Source: Lepidodermella squamata
Lineage: Eukaryota > Gastrotricha
Direction of reading: 5' to 3'
Assembly (NCBI GenBank): GCA_047495785.1
Contig: JBLDXI010000054.1
Location: 3,410,001 to 3,474,000, forward strand
DNA: 64,000 bases
Shown here: piece by piece, positions 21,454 to 32,806 of the stretch
Numbering within the stretch: the stretch's first letter is position 1
Layout of the letters: the number at the start of each line of letters is the position of its first letter
Made by a program: the position numbers and the translations under genes
Notes under the pieces: model-generated
Told to the model about the DNA's origin: nothing
The model's input: the letters and a program-made list of their open reading frames with translations, nothing else
Database searches by the model: none

Positions 21454-24400
21454 TCACGACGGCACGGCAGTTTTTGGAACACTCCAGGTATCATATTTTG
21501 GTTGGTCAAACAGCAGCGGCTTTCTTTTAGGCTTCTGTTGCAAGCCGTCAGCTCTATACATCAGCTTTATCACTCCAGTTCCAATAGCCGATGGCCGACC
21601 TAGAATGACGGATTCGGACACGCCCTTCAACGCATCTGCCTGTCCATGGAAAGACGCCTCGAACAAATGGTCCGTGGTGCGCTCGAATGACGCCAGCATC
21701 AGCACTGATTGCTTCAAGCGAGCCAACCCAATTCGCGTAATGCCGAGAACCTCGCCACGAACAGTCATAAGATCAGCAAGCAACTCAACGTGCCTGAAAA
21801 TGAACAATGCAAATTAGTATGAATTAAAAAAAATATTCTCACCTTCGGTCGATTGACATGCCGTGATTAGCCATTGTGTCGTTGATTTCATGGGCAATAG
21901 TAGCTCGCGCTGCTTCGATACCCAATCGTTTCCAAACCGCAACAATGCTGTTGGACGAAACCTTTGTGGCGGCGACGCCAGGAGTGGCTATTACACCCAT
22001 CAGATCGTCACCTTCGACGAATAGACGGAAACGCTTTCCTGTCTTTTGATCAGCCTCAATAACGACACGACCTGCCGATGCCAAACCGCATACCGTGACA
22101 TTGGGTAGCTCAGTCCGCAACATATGCATAGCACCAGCCAACCCGCCTTTACTGCCTGGGTCAGGGTAAACTGCGACCATGCACTCGGAAAACACGCGAA
22201 CGGTTTGAGGCCTGACGTGCAGTTGGCGCGTTGATTGCGCTCGTTGAATGGCCATTGCGACAGAGGACGCAGTGAGGCGAAGCCTTAACAGCGCCATTCG
22301 AGCCAAATCAAGCCGCAGTAGAATGAAACACTCGTGCGGCCGGTAGACATCATCAATCGACTCGCAAATATCAGCCAATCGCGTCTTTTCAATGCGGGCT
22401 TTCACAACACGCGCGAATTCCTGGTCTTCCGGCTTCTCCAGCTCAGCCGTTATGATAGGGGTTGAAATTGTCTTGTTGGCATTGATAATTTCCTTCAGAC
22501 GGGGAACACCGAGGGTGATGTTCATCGAAGCAACACCGGCAAAGTGGAAAGTTTTCAGCGTCATTTGGGTACCAGGCTCGCCAATCGACTGGGCGCAAAT
22601 TGCACCGACCGTTGTCCCTGGCTCAACGCACGCCTTCTGCCAGCGATTAGCGCATTCATTCAAGAAGGCCAGCAGTTGAATTTCAGTCAGGCGTCGCACG
22701 TGGTTAACCACCTTCAGTTGATGCAGGGAGATTTCTTGGGCGAACATAGCGCGGATTTTGTCGACTTTATCAGCAAAGCCGTGCAAGAATTTTTCGACCT
22801 CTTCTCGGAATACAACATCAGTCGCAGCTTTCGACTTCCACTGCGTTTTCGCACTCACGCTTTTATCTTTCTGTTCGACAAACCAGGCGTCTATAATTGC
22901 TTTAATTTCAGACCCGGATAAAGCTGGACTGCCCTTGCTCGGGTGAATAGCACAGGTGTGTTGCAGAAGGCGGGTGTAATCGACTGGGCTGGTTGTTTCA
23001 ATTGTCAGCGGGTCGAGTCCGTCTCCGCCATAGATGAATTGGACAATCTCACTATCCGAATTCCGCACAGTTCCATCGTAACTGAGGACAAGGTCCTCAA
23101 GTGATTTGACCAAACGACGTTGCATGTAACCAGTTTCCGCAGTTTTGACAGCAGTATCGACCAGGCCTTCTCGCCCGCCCATGGCGTGGAAAATGAATTC
23201 GTAAGGCGTGAGGCCGGTGTAGAAACTGTTGGCAACGAAACCCTTGGCTTCGGGTGAGCGGTCTCCGCGCCTGAAATGGGGCAGGGATCGCTGGGTAAAA
23301 CCATCCGGCACTCGCTTGCCGGACAAGGCCTGTTGCCCGACACACGCCACCATTTGAGAAATGTTGATAGTGGAACCTTTCGAACCAGAAAGTGCCATGA
23401 TGAGCGGGGCGTTAGTTGGCGGCAGTTCTCGAAGACACGCTTTACCTAGAAAGAGAAACCAAGATTTGAATGAGTATTCCAAGTGCCTAGCCTAATTAGG
23501 GTTCCAAGGCTAAATTGGAGGCTTCAGCGCTAAATTTTCCCAAAATATGGTTTTTCGAGTTTCACGTATTCCCTTTCTACAAATCACTGATTTTCCCGAT
23601 ATCAGCAGTCTTTGAGGCCAAAATAGGAAATGGCTCTTTCTAGCTATGGTAACAGTTAACCAAAATAAAGTCGCAGGATCATGGACAGCATCGATCAAGT
23701 AATTTAGCGCCAGCACGCTTAATTTTAGTCGTGCAAATATTATTTTAACCTGATTTAAATCTAAATTTTAAAATGATGTGAATATCAAACCTGCGTGGTC
23801 TCGAATAGCAGAGAGTTCTCTCAAGATCACCGCCTCCAGCGTTTGATCTGGGGTGCAACCAGCTTGCGTTTGAAGCCGACCGGCTTTCAGATCGTCGATG
23901 TACTGCGCGCACTTGGCATAGCCATCAGCTACCAACTGCTTTTTCACCGCAGTCAGGACTTTTCCTGGCGTTACATCACCAATACCAATCGACATGCCGT
24001 AGTGGGTGAGGAAGGCGGGTGCAAGACGAGCGACACGGGTGAGGTAGATAACAGCGGCCGGTGGGCCGAAATCACGCACCAGAACGTAGACGAAAGACGA
24101 TTTAGAGCCAGATCCTAGCGATGATTTGTCAAGTCGGCCAGCCATTAGCTCAGAATTAACCATCACAACAAAACCGTCATTTGAGCACAGCTCCTCATCT
24201 TTGCCCGAGTAATTTTTGGTCTTAGCCCGGAGGTTCAGATTGATGCTTGATTTACTCGAGGGTTTAATGGTTAGTGAAAAGATCTGTTTTCCAGTCCACA
24301 GGCAAACAGGGCGCAGAATACTTGGCGGCGGCAATTCAATGCGAGCATTCGGTTCGTCCCATCGCATTAAGGAGGCTGCCAATTGCATAGCTTGAGCACG

Positions 24401-26201
24401 GTCGAGGAACGTATCTCGAGCAGTTAAGAGGTAAGTAGCCGTGATGAAGTCCTGAATAGCAGCAGTGAGCGGTTCGCCGTTCCTCGGGGTCAAAATGTTT
24501 TCAGACGACGCCAACAACGTAGCAGCTTCGGCGCGGGCCTCCTGCGTCTGAGGAACGTGAATATTCATTTCATCACCGTCGAAATCCGCATTGAAAGGCG
24601 TGCAACAACTTTCATTGAAACGGAACGTTCTATACGGCAGGACTCGAATTTTGAACGCCTGAATCGATAAGCGATGCAGCGACGGTTGGCGGTTGAAAAG
24701 AACGATGTCGCCGTCTTTAAGGTGGCGTTCGACAATATCACCATTTTGCAGCTCCTCAGCCATTTGCTTCCGATTTCCGTACCGCAAAAACTTCTTCGCT
24801 TCATTCGTATTTCGCGGCTGGATGAAATTCGCGCCAGGATGGCAGTCACCACCATTTATGACGAGCTGCTGGAGCATTTTCCGATTAGCGTTGTTCACAC
24901 ATTCGGGAAACGTGAGAATTTTAGCGACCTCGATTGGAATTGCAATTTGATCGATTCGCATGTTAGGATCTGGGGAAATTACGGTTCTTCCCGAAAAATC
25001 GACACGCTTCCCTGATAGATTGCCTCGGAAACGCCCGTGCTTGCCCTTCAAACGCTGGCAAAAGCCTCGCATCCACTTTTTCGGCTGCATGCTAGCCGGA
25101 ATGCCAGAGGTTTGACTGTTGTAGAGTAAAGCGACCTGCAGCTGCAAGAAATCCCAATCTTCGGCGATCAAGCCCATTTTGGCACCGGTTTCTTTGTGCT
25201 TTTGGATAACATCATTGAGCAGCAAAATTTCGGTCAGCTTCATGGTGATATCGTCCTCGGTTGTACCGGATTTAATGTCTGACGTCACTGATGGGCGAAT
25301 GCACACAGGTGGAACAAGAATTCGCGTCAAAATCATCGATTCTGGACGACTGACTTCATTTGACATGAGCAGAAGAGGAATGTCTTTTTCGGGAATCCGA
25401 CGGAAAATTTCCAAAACAATTAGTGGATTCAAGTTTTCCTATTGAAATTCGGATTGTGTTGATGTATAGAGCTAGCTATAAAGTAACTTACCACGCCACG
25501 TAGACAGGATGCGTTTGTTGATTCTACTGCGACGACTTCCTTGTTAGCAGCCGCTGCAGCCGCCGCTGCTTTTCCTTTCGGTTTCGGTATCAAAGCAGCG
25601 CTGTCCAGTAAGTGGCCAAGCTGAAGTAGACTGGTTTTACGGACAACGCCGTTGAGCTGGTGGCAATGCGGGCATTCGGTGATTTTTGAAGCCGGCGGTT
25701 TGCATCGTTCATAGATTCGTTTTCGAATACTCTTGCGTTGCAAGTAGCTCAATCCAGGCCGTCGTAGTAGGGCCGTGAAATTGCGGCACTCTTCATCTGA
25801 GAGCAGAATTCGGCTGCAAAACTTGCAGACCGAATTCAGAACTTGTTGAATAGCCGTAAAATAGCCGATGTGGAAGACAGGGAGCTGCAAATCGATGTAA
25901 CCATAATGGCCCGGGCAGTCAGCCAATTGCAAGCCACAAGTTTCACACGTTTTGTCCTTACTGCAAACACCCTGGTTTAAAGAAAGCTATAGCCTCGAAA
26001 CCTTTCAAGTTATGAATTAAATACCATTCTGATATCAAGGACACCATAAGGAGCTGGTTGGTTCTTCCCATCCTGGGTGTACAAGTTCTTCGATACGACC
26101 TGAACACTCGACTGCTGTCGCATTTCCTCGGCCGTGAAAATGCCAAACGTGACGCCGACGACTTGCTTCGACGTATCCACCGACCGGAACTGTTCTTTCA
26201 T
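21454..26201 (-). CDS. POLR3A: RNA polymerase III largest subunit RPC1
   Basis: Five exons (26025-26201, 25492-25971, 23791-25438, 21843-23445, 21454-21793; introns 53, 53, 345 and 49 nt) encode 1415 aa (human 1390). The start MKEQFRSVD and block [15 protein letters not shown] identify Pol III rather than Pol I or II. A zinc-binding clamp ([17 protein letters not shown]), a second C-x2-C...C-x2-C and the [20 protein letters not shown] block follow. The active-site NADFDGDE is at 502-509; its three Asp hold the catalytic Mg2+. The bridge helix/trigger-loop block ([19 protein letters not shown]) is present, and the Pol II heptad CTD is absent, as expected. An Ala-rich insert (eight Ala after KPKGK) in the N-terminal clamp is lineage-specific. 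It makes tRNA, 5S and U6 transcripts in the nucleus. Confidence 0.98.
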
Positions 26202-26794
26202 TTTTCAATTTAAAACAGAACCTCACAATACACAATACACCAACAATAAATTACACCAAAAAGTTTATTGTTGATGATATTATCGTATCATAATTATTGT
26301 TATTACAGAATAATCGCAGTTGCGGCGCAGTGTAATAAAATAGTATGACACGGCGAGAAAAATGACATGAACAACTGCAAATGACTCAATCAATCAGTTT
26401 CAATCAATTTTCGATAAACAAACAAGTCATTATAGAAAACACTGGCAGCCACTGCGTTCGATTAAGATGGATCAAGTTCAAGTCATACAGAGCGATTTTT
26501 GTTTCTTTTAGAAAATTCAAAACCTGGTCTAATCGAAAAATCATAGCACAATGTTTAGAAGTTACTGTACACAAAGAATGTTGTAGGTAAATTATTGGCG
26601 CAAAACAGCCGCAATGCAACCGGAGCTTGAATGAGCACACCAGAGCACGTAAGAAGATGCGAAATTCATGAATTTCGAGATTAAATATAGCAACAGCTGA
26701 TTCGGCACTGTACGTATAGAAAACCTTAACAAAACAAACGTACGGGCACTGCTAATGTGAGCACTGGATCTTTCCAACGAAAAACCGAACTTTC
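26202..26794. other. Spacer between HCF-1 and POLR3A
   Basis: 593 bp between same-strand genes. No coding or RNA feature recognised. Holds the POLR3A promoter and the HCF-1 3' end. Confidence 0.55.
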
Positions 26795-29622
26795 TCAAGC
26801 GATTCTCGTCCGCTTTGCATCGCCACCGACCGGGGTTTGAGCAGCTGGTGTTTGAGGATCAGTCGCTTCCCGTTTTGCCACCTGAGAACCCGGTGTTCCC
26901 TGGGCAGCAGCAGCAGCAGCAGCAGCAGCTTGTTGCTCCTGAAGCCATCTTACCTGCGTAGCTGGTCCATAACCCTTCTCGTTTTTAGCTGCGATTCGGA
27001 AAATAACAGCAGGCTTGCCACCACTTGAATCTATCGCTGCCAGGTGAAGAGCATCCGCTGTCAACGCGCACTTGGCACTAACACCAGCGTAAACTTTCTG
27101 GAAGGAATATTGACCCGGAGGCTTCGGTTCAGTAGGTTGAACCGCTAGGTAAACAGAGTATTCGTTAATGCGACCCGCAGTGTTGGCCGGTTGTTCCCAG
27201 GACAACACAGCTCCGCCAGCGTCGGTCTGAAATTAAAACGTTAATTTCTTACTCTATCTATAGGTAGGTATGAGTAAATCATTACCCTAGTTATCTTGAT
27301 GTTAGAGGGCGCGCCAGGGAATCCCGGTACGCAGGTTTTGAAGGCAGAAGGTTCCGACCACTGACCCCGGCCGCAACCGTTGACAGCCGCGAACCGAAAT
27401 CTGTACACTGTTCCGGGTTGTAGCGCCTGGCGTTTCAAATTGTTAGTTTCGACGCCATTTTCGACAGAAACCGGGCCACCAGTATCCGGACCAACGAAAT
27501 AATGGGTGACGACATAATTGCTACCTTTGATGAGACCAACGTCAAACCATTGGTTTGCAAGAATATCCTCTGCGGACATCGAAGTAGCTGTGACCTGGCC
27601 GAGGCTATGTTGATGCTGAGATGACATAAGTGCCTGTGAATCGACCAAAGAATCGCTACCCTCGGTCTTCCCGAGCGGTTGCATCAGGCTTACAGGTACG
27701 TTTGAACTGAAAATATCTCCAGATCCGACACCCGTGCTAGGTTACATAGAAAGAAGTAGTTCAATGTTCAATTAAAGCACTATGATTCTTACCCCGCGTG
27801 TCGCTCCAAAGCGCTACCAGAAGTCTGAGGTGGGGAGGCAAGATCGCCCAGCGAGTGTAAGTCGTCCAGTAACTGGTCAGGCGGTTGACTGGAAATTGAT
27901 TCGAGGAGATCAGTAGGAGCTAAAAAAACACGCATATTAGTCATTCCGATTAGATAATTCATCTGCTAATTACATTTCAAGTCTGGAGGTGTTTGACCTT
28001 GAGAACGAATAGGGGTGACAATGCTGCCAACTTGGGGCGGCGACCCGTGAGGTTGAAAAGAAACTAGGCTAAGCTGACCGCCGGGAGCTTGGGCTCTTGC
28101 GAGAACAGCTGGCGATAACTGTCTGGGGGCGGAAGAGGCAGATACTGGTTGACCTGGTCTCACCAAGGTAAGAATAGGCGTGGTAACTTGTGGAGTGCTG
28201 TTGCCACCAGATCGCTGAAGTGTAATGGTAGGACGGGTAGGGGTTGCAACACCTCCAAGCTGAGCAACTCGAACAGGCGCTGCAGGACTAGGCGAAACCA
28301 AGCGAACACCAGCGTTTTGCCCTTGGTCTGCCGTTCTAGAAGGATCGTACCGCTGGACTTGGACCAAGTAGAAATCCGCCGTAGGTACAGGGGACCAGCT
28401 GATCTCTAAACTGTTGGTCAAAGCACGGACAAGTTGAACGCGACCCGGAGCTGGAGGTTTTTCAGTTTCTAGAAACCACATGTCCTTGAAACAGACTTGG
28501 TTGTTCCAAGCTTTCCGGTAGCCATCGCGGCCAGACCAAATGTATAGTCGAGTGTGAATGCCGACGGCACAATGGCCGGCTCTCGGGCGAGGCACTTGGT
28601 CGTCATACATATCAGTTTGAACAGATTCCCACACCATAGTGTCTAGATTCAACGCTGCCATGGTGTTCGTGCATTTCCATTCCTTTTCTTGAGCGCCCGA
28701 CCGATTTTCATCGATAACCAGCGGGACCCATCCGCCAAAAATGTACATACGATTGCCAATAATAGTAGCTGAGTGCAAGCTTCGCGGAAGCGGTGCCGGG
28801 CCATCAATGACCGGTCGTTCCCAGGTCATTGTTTCTAGGTCCAACTGCCAAAGATCACCAAGACGGTGACCTGACATGCCGCCGTAAATGATCAAACGCG
28901 ATCGCCCGAGCCTGTCAGTATAGGCTACCGCCGTGTGAGATTCGCGTGGAGTGGGAGGTTGGCCATTTGTTCGAGGACAAGACCACGCCAACTGCCCAGT
29001 CGATCCAGGCTCGCCAAGATCAAGGACGTATAAATCGTTAAGGTAACTGGGTCAAAAATATTTTCAAGAGGAGCAACAACCTTTTAGACATGCTTACCGA
29101 GGTACGTTGTTCCTGGGCTCATCGCTCTCGTTTGCTAACCCACCAAACAGATAAACTTTTCGACCGAGCAGAGTGAACGTATGTCCCAAACGAGGACAAG
29201 GTGGTGTAGTATCTTTCGGTGCTCTCGGTTTTAACCTTTTCCATTCCCATTTAGATATTTGCAGCTCGTACAGTTCGTTGGAGTATTTTCCGTATTCCAC
29301 CATGCCACCAAAAACAAGCAACCGAGTCTCATCGCAAACGAAGCCGAAAGCAGCACATCCCGGAGGAATGTCACCCTTCGTCTGAGGCATAAACCACTGG
29401 TTGGTAGCTAAATAAAAAAGCACATGAAATAGGTGCACATAGTGATGAAAAAGACAACGCACTGGTATCAAAAACATGTAGTTCATCCACTATGCCTTCG
29501 TTTCCGCCGCCGAATATCAGAACCAAATCTTTAATCGCAGCAGCACGATGACCATGCCGGGGTCTCGGAGCAGGACCGGTCGGATTGGCGATTTTTCGCC
29601 ATTTGACTACTGAGGTCGACAT
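26795..29622 (-). CDS. HCFC1: Host cell factor 1-like protein, short form without cleavage repeats
   Basis: Six exons (29463-29622, 29098-29407, 27974-29046, 27793-27919, 27286-27736, 26795-27226; introns 51-59 nt) encode 850 aa. The N-terminal six-blade kelch propeller is highly conserved ([87 protein letters not shown]). The C-terminus holds the paired fibronectin-III module ([45 protein letters not shown]). The last residues (KREA...AKRTRIA) look like a nuclear localisation signal. The middle is only about 200 residues of Pro/Gln/Val-rich sequence with no OGT-cleavage repeats, giving a size like worm HCF-1 or human HCFC2. HCF-1 tethers chromatin-modifying enzymes to cell-cycle transcription factors. 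A nine-Ala run encoded by GCA repeats follows Fn3. Confidence 0.97.
26904..26929. repeat. GCA/CAG microsatellite in the HCF-1 last exon
   Basis: About eight and a half GCA trinucleotides, read on the minus strand as a poly-Ala tract after the second Fn3 domain. Likely length-polymorphic. Confidence 0.8.
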
Positions 29623-30957
29623 GACGTTATCATGAAAACAACAACTAAAAGTCAGATACAATTTTAGATGGGATACGACAGCATAAAGTGGACTGTAGCC
29701 GTTTTCAATTTCGTAGGTAGAAGGTAGAAGTGCGAAGTGGCTTCTCAGAGGGCGCCGCTCTCAGCTCTCAGAGGGTTAAGGTTAGGGTTAGCGTTACGTT
29801 AGGGTGGGGTGTGAGGTGCCCTCCCAGAAAGAACTTCTATCAACGGAATTCGGAATTGGAAGAGACGTAGAACGTAGAAGCCAGCCATTCGCTATACGCG
29901 ACTATACGCGCTAGAAGTTTTAGGGTGGAGAAATCTACCTAAATCTGTATAAAACGGCTGGACTTGAAGTAATCAGTCATCAGTCAACAGATCCAACAGT
30001 TCAAGCAGCAACCCCGAAAAGGCATCAATAACACCTAACACCATCGGGCCGATTTCCAATCTAACCGCAAATAATCCTTCTTCCGTACCTCCGTGGCTAC
30101 AATCAGGCCGCTGACACCACACCCTCCGACCTCCGACTCGCCAGAACAATGGTGGCCCATAGCCTACAAACTACTAAGTCACGGGCGGCAGTTTTGCCGG
30201 GAGGCTAACTGACGCAAAATCCAAGACGAAAAGTGTTTATTAATTCTTGAACTATGTAAAATAATATAATTTTAATTCAACAAAATAATTTAATTTTAAA
30301 ATGTAATACAACGTTTAATTAAGTAATGTCTGGCTTTCCAGCCGCATGTATATATCACTTACGTAACAACGGTTTCTGGCTCCTGGTGTCTGTCGTTTTG
30401 TGACTTGCCCGTTTTGAATCGCAGAATCGAAACAGTAATCAGTTTCAGCTTCACTTACTTTTACTGAGACAGTCGCATGCCATTGGTTCTAGCTGCGAAA
30501 TCCAGGTTTTTCGATATCCTTTATCATTTTTCATCTTTGGTCGCCAATCGTCACCTCCTTAAGGAAAAAGGCTTTCATGCAACGGCAATCAGAGTTTTGG
30601 TCTGATCTTTTTTCAAAACCATCAATACCTATACCAGCACCAATACCGGTCTGTCTTTCGATGTCGGTATGGGTAAAAAATGCCATCACTCGTTTCGACC
30701 GTGTCATTATAAAGCGAATTTGATATTTTGAATCAGCGTGGAAAGTAACCTCATCACTCAGCATTTAACGCTCTACAAAATGGTACCAAAATGGTACCAA
30801 CATGATGTTAGATATCTGAAAATCGATTTAACATTTCGAACAACTGAAGTCATCAAATTAATACCCCGTCTTTTACCGATTTGAAAACTTTTATTCATCT
30901 TTTTGCTGGCAAAACAACCAAATATTAAGCAAAATTCACCTCAAAGTATAAAAGAAG
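29623..30957. other. Intergenic between CUB-like gene and HCF-1
   Basis: 1.3 kb with no gene. Contains a short telomere-like block at 29773-29805 and a duplicated TCTCAGAGGG (29743-29752 and 29766-29775). A minus-strand AATAAA (plus TTTATT at 30890-30895) serves the CUB-like gene. The HCF-1 promoter should lie near 29623-30100. Confidence 0.5.
29773..29805 (+). repeat. Degenerate telomere-like TTAGGG block
   Basis: GTTAAGG-TTAGGG-TTAGCG-TTACG-TTAGGG in a row, followed by TGGGGTG. Only two units are perfect, so it may be a chance G/T-rich stretch rather than a true interstitial telomere. Confidence 0.3.
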
Positions 30958-32806
30958 CTATGACGGCAGCAAGATTGCCCATATCGATAGATACAAAAAT
31001 GGAGCAAATGACTGTAAGCCTATAGACGTAGAGCAACTTCTGCTCCCTAACAAGGCTTTCTGCTTTTTCTCTTTACTAGACGCAGCGAACATGGACATAG
31101 GGCCATCGCTCACACTCGAGGGGTAATTAATTTCATCCCCAGAATTCACTACTTCATCATCGATTTGACCAGTATCAATTTCTGTTGTTTGTCTCTGGCG
31201 GGCACGGCCGTTTGGAGACCACGACTGGGACACTCCCTCGCCATCGTTGGTTACTTGCTCTTCATCTTCAATGAAAATGACAGGAATATCGGCTTTGTTA
31301 TTAGTTGTTATTTCGATTCTAGGCACTGACATCGTAGCGCCATGTTCTGGCAGGGACTGGGGGATATCCGTGATATCACTGAAGGACGGCACTGGTGTGG
31401 TAATGATATCCTCAGAGGCTGGAGCCTCAATTTCTGAAAAAAAAAATACCATTTTTTAAATAAGGTAGGGAAATGTTACAAAAATTACCATCGTCTACGA
31501 CTTCTGAGCTTTTCATGGCATTACCGCCGGCAAGGTCATCGTAATTATTGTAATCATAGTCCGTTATTGCACGCTCTGTAGTGGGGGCAGGAGTAGTGGT
31601 TGTAGGCGGCTCGGTTGGAGGCGGAGCTGCTGTTGAAGATGTTGGAACACTGGAACGCTTTATTTGCCTCCATTTCAGCGTAAAGCCTTGATTCACCGTT
31701 GTCAACATGCTTCTGCTTTCGTAGTAAATGTGAATAACGTTCGACGTAGATTGAACTGATGGAGGTTTGACGTTTAAACACATGCACTGCAGTTCATCAT
31801 ACATTTCCAGGCCTAGATTTACGATATTTACAGAGGGTAAAATGTGACGGTGCGTTAAGGGTAATTTAGGTGAAAACAAACTTTTTATCGCATTATTGCC
31901 AATAGGTGATATTGTAGGGTTGATGTCACAACACCTTGGACCAATAATAGTACTACCATCCTCGTTCATTACAGGGTCGTTGACATCATTTATAGTCAAG
32001 ACAAAAGGTGCATTAGGATCGATTGTGTATTTTATGAATTCGATTTGGAAGGCAGTGTCCTCCGGGGCAACGACAGACCAGTAACACCTAGAGTGGCTGG
32101 CGACCGTTCGATCAAAGGGCGAGCTTATCTCCCCAGTTGATGCGTTAATATTCATGGCGGGCGAGTATACAATAGCTTCAAATCCGCAACCATGCATTGG
32201 TGTTAAGACGCTGAACTGAAATTTGAAGCGATCACGCTTAGCTTGATCGACGCTTCGAATGTGATATTCAATGATCACATCGTTGCCATTTGACCACCAG
32301 AAAACCTGTTGAGGTAACGCGCCACAGTATGGCCCAGTTATTGTTGAAACAGCTGGTCGTTCTTTGGCTAACGCCGAGTCTGAATCTTTGATGTAAAGAG
32401 TATTGCCCCAACAAGGCTGCTGTTCGTTTGGAGAGGACACCGGCACTCCTCCAGTGATAACACCCCTACTGCTGATGTTGAAATCCCGAAAATGAATACG
32501 AACCGCCTCGCGATCATAGCCGACTATTCGCCAAGCTATGCAAATAATCGACGGGTTGGCTCGTAGAAAGTCTTCGAAAGCGCTGTCTAGGAAAACGTGA
32601 CGCATATCGACCTCGCCTGTCGCATCGACGAACTTCTTCACCAATTTACAACCTTGACTTGGAGCCGACGCCAGCGTTGACGTTAGCGATGAAAGGATGA
32701 AGACGAAGATGCAGCTAGTAGCAGTGAAAAATACTGCGATGAAAGTAAGACCGGCTTGTGTCGACCTCCTCGAGTCGACAACCGACGTTTTTCGATGCCT
32801 CGGCAT
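30958..32806 (-). CDS. CUB-like extracellular protein, probably GPI-anchored
   Basis: Two exons (31489-32806, 30958-31433; intron 55 nt) encode 597 aa. Residues about 18-45 form a long hydrophobic signal sequence or signal anchor. The ectodomain has cysteine pairs and at least one CUB-like segment (GEISSPFDRTVASHSRCYWSV and following aromatic beta pattern, about 230-350), preceded by a related segment. A Thr/Pro stretch (about 405-425) and a long acidic, disordered region follow. The protein ends with a small-residue site (GSRSCSTS) and a hydrophobic tail (FAPFLYLSIWAILLPS) without a cytoplasmic end, the typical GPI signal. Position suggests a surface or secreted adhesion/cuticle role. No orthologue named. 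Confidence 0.75.

Noticed and set aside
30531-30764. Minus-strand frame starting SDEVTFHADSKY, reminiscent of a transposase segment
   Set aside because: Only about eight residues resemble the SDE-TFH motif. The rest has no transposase pattern and no inverted repeats were found around it.
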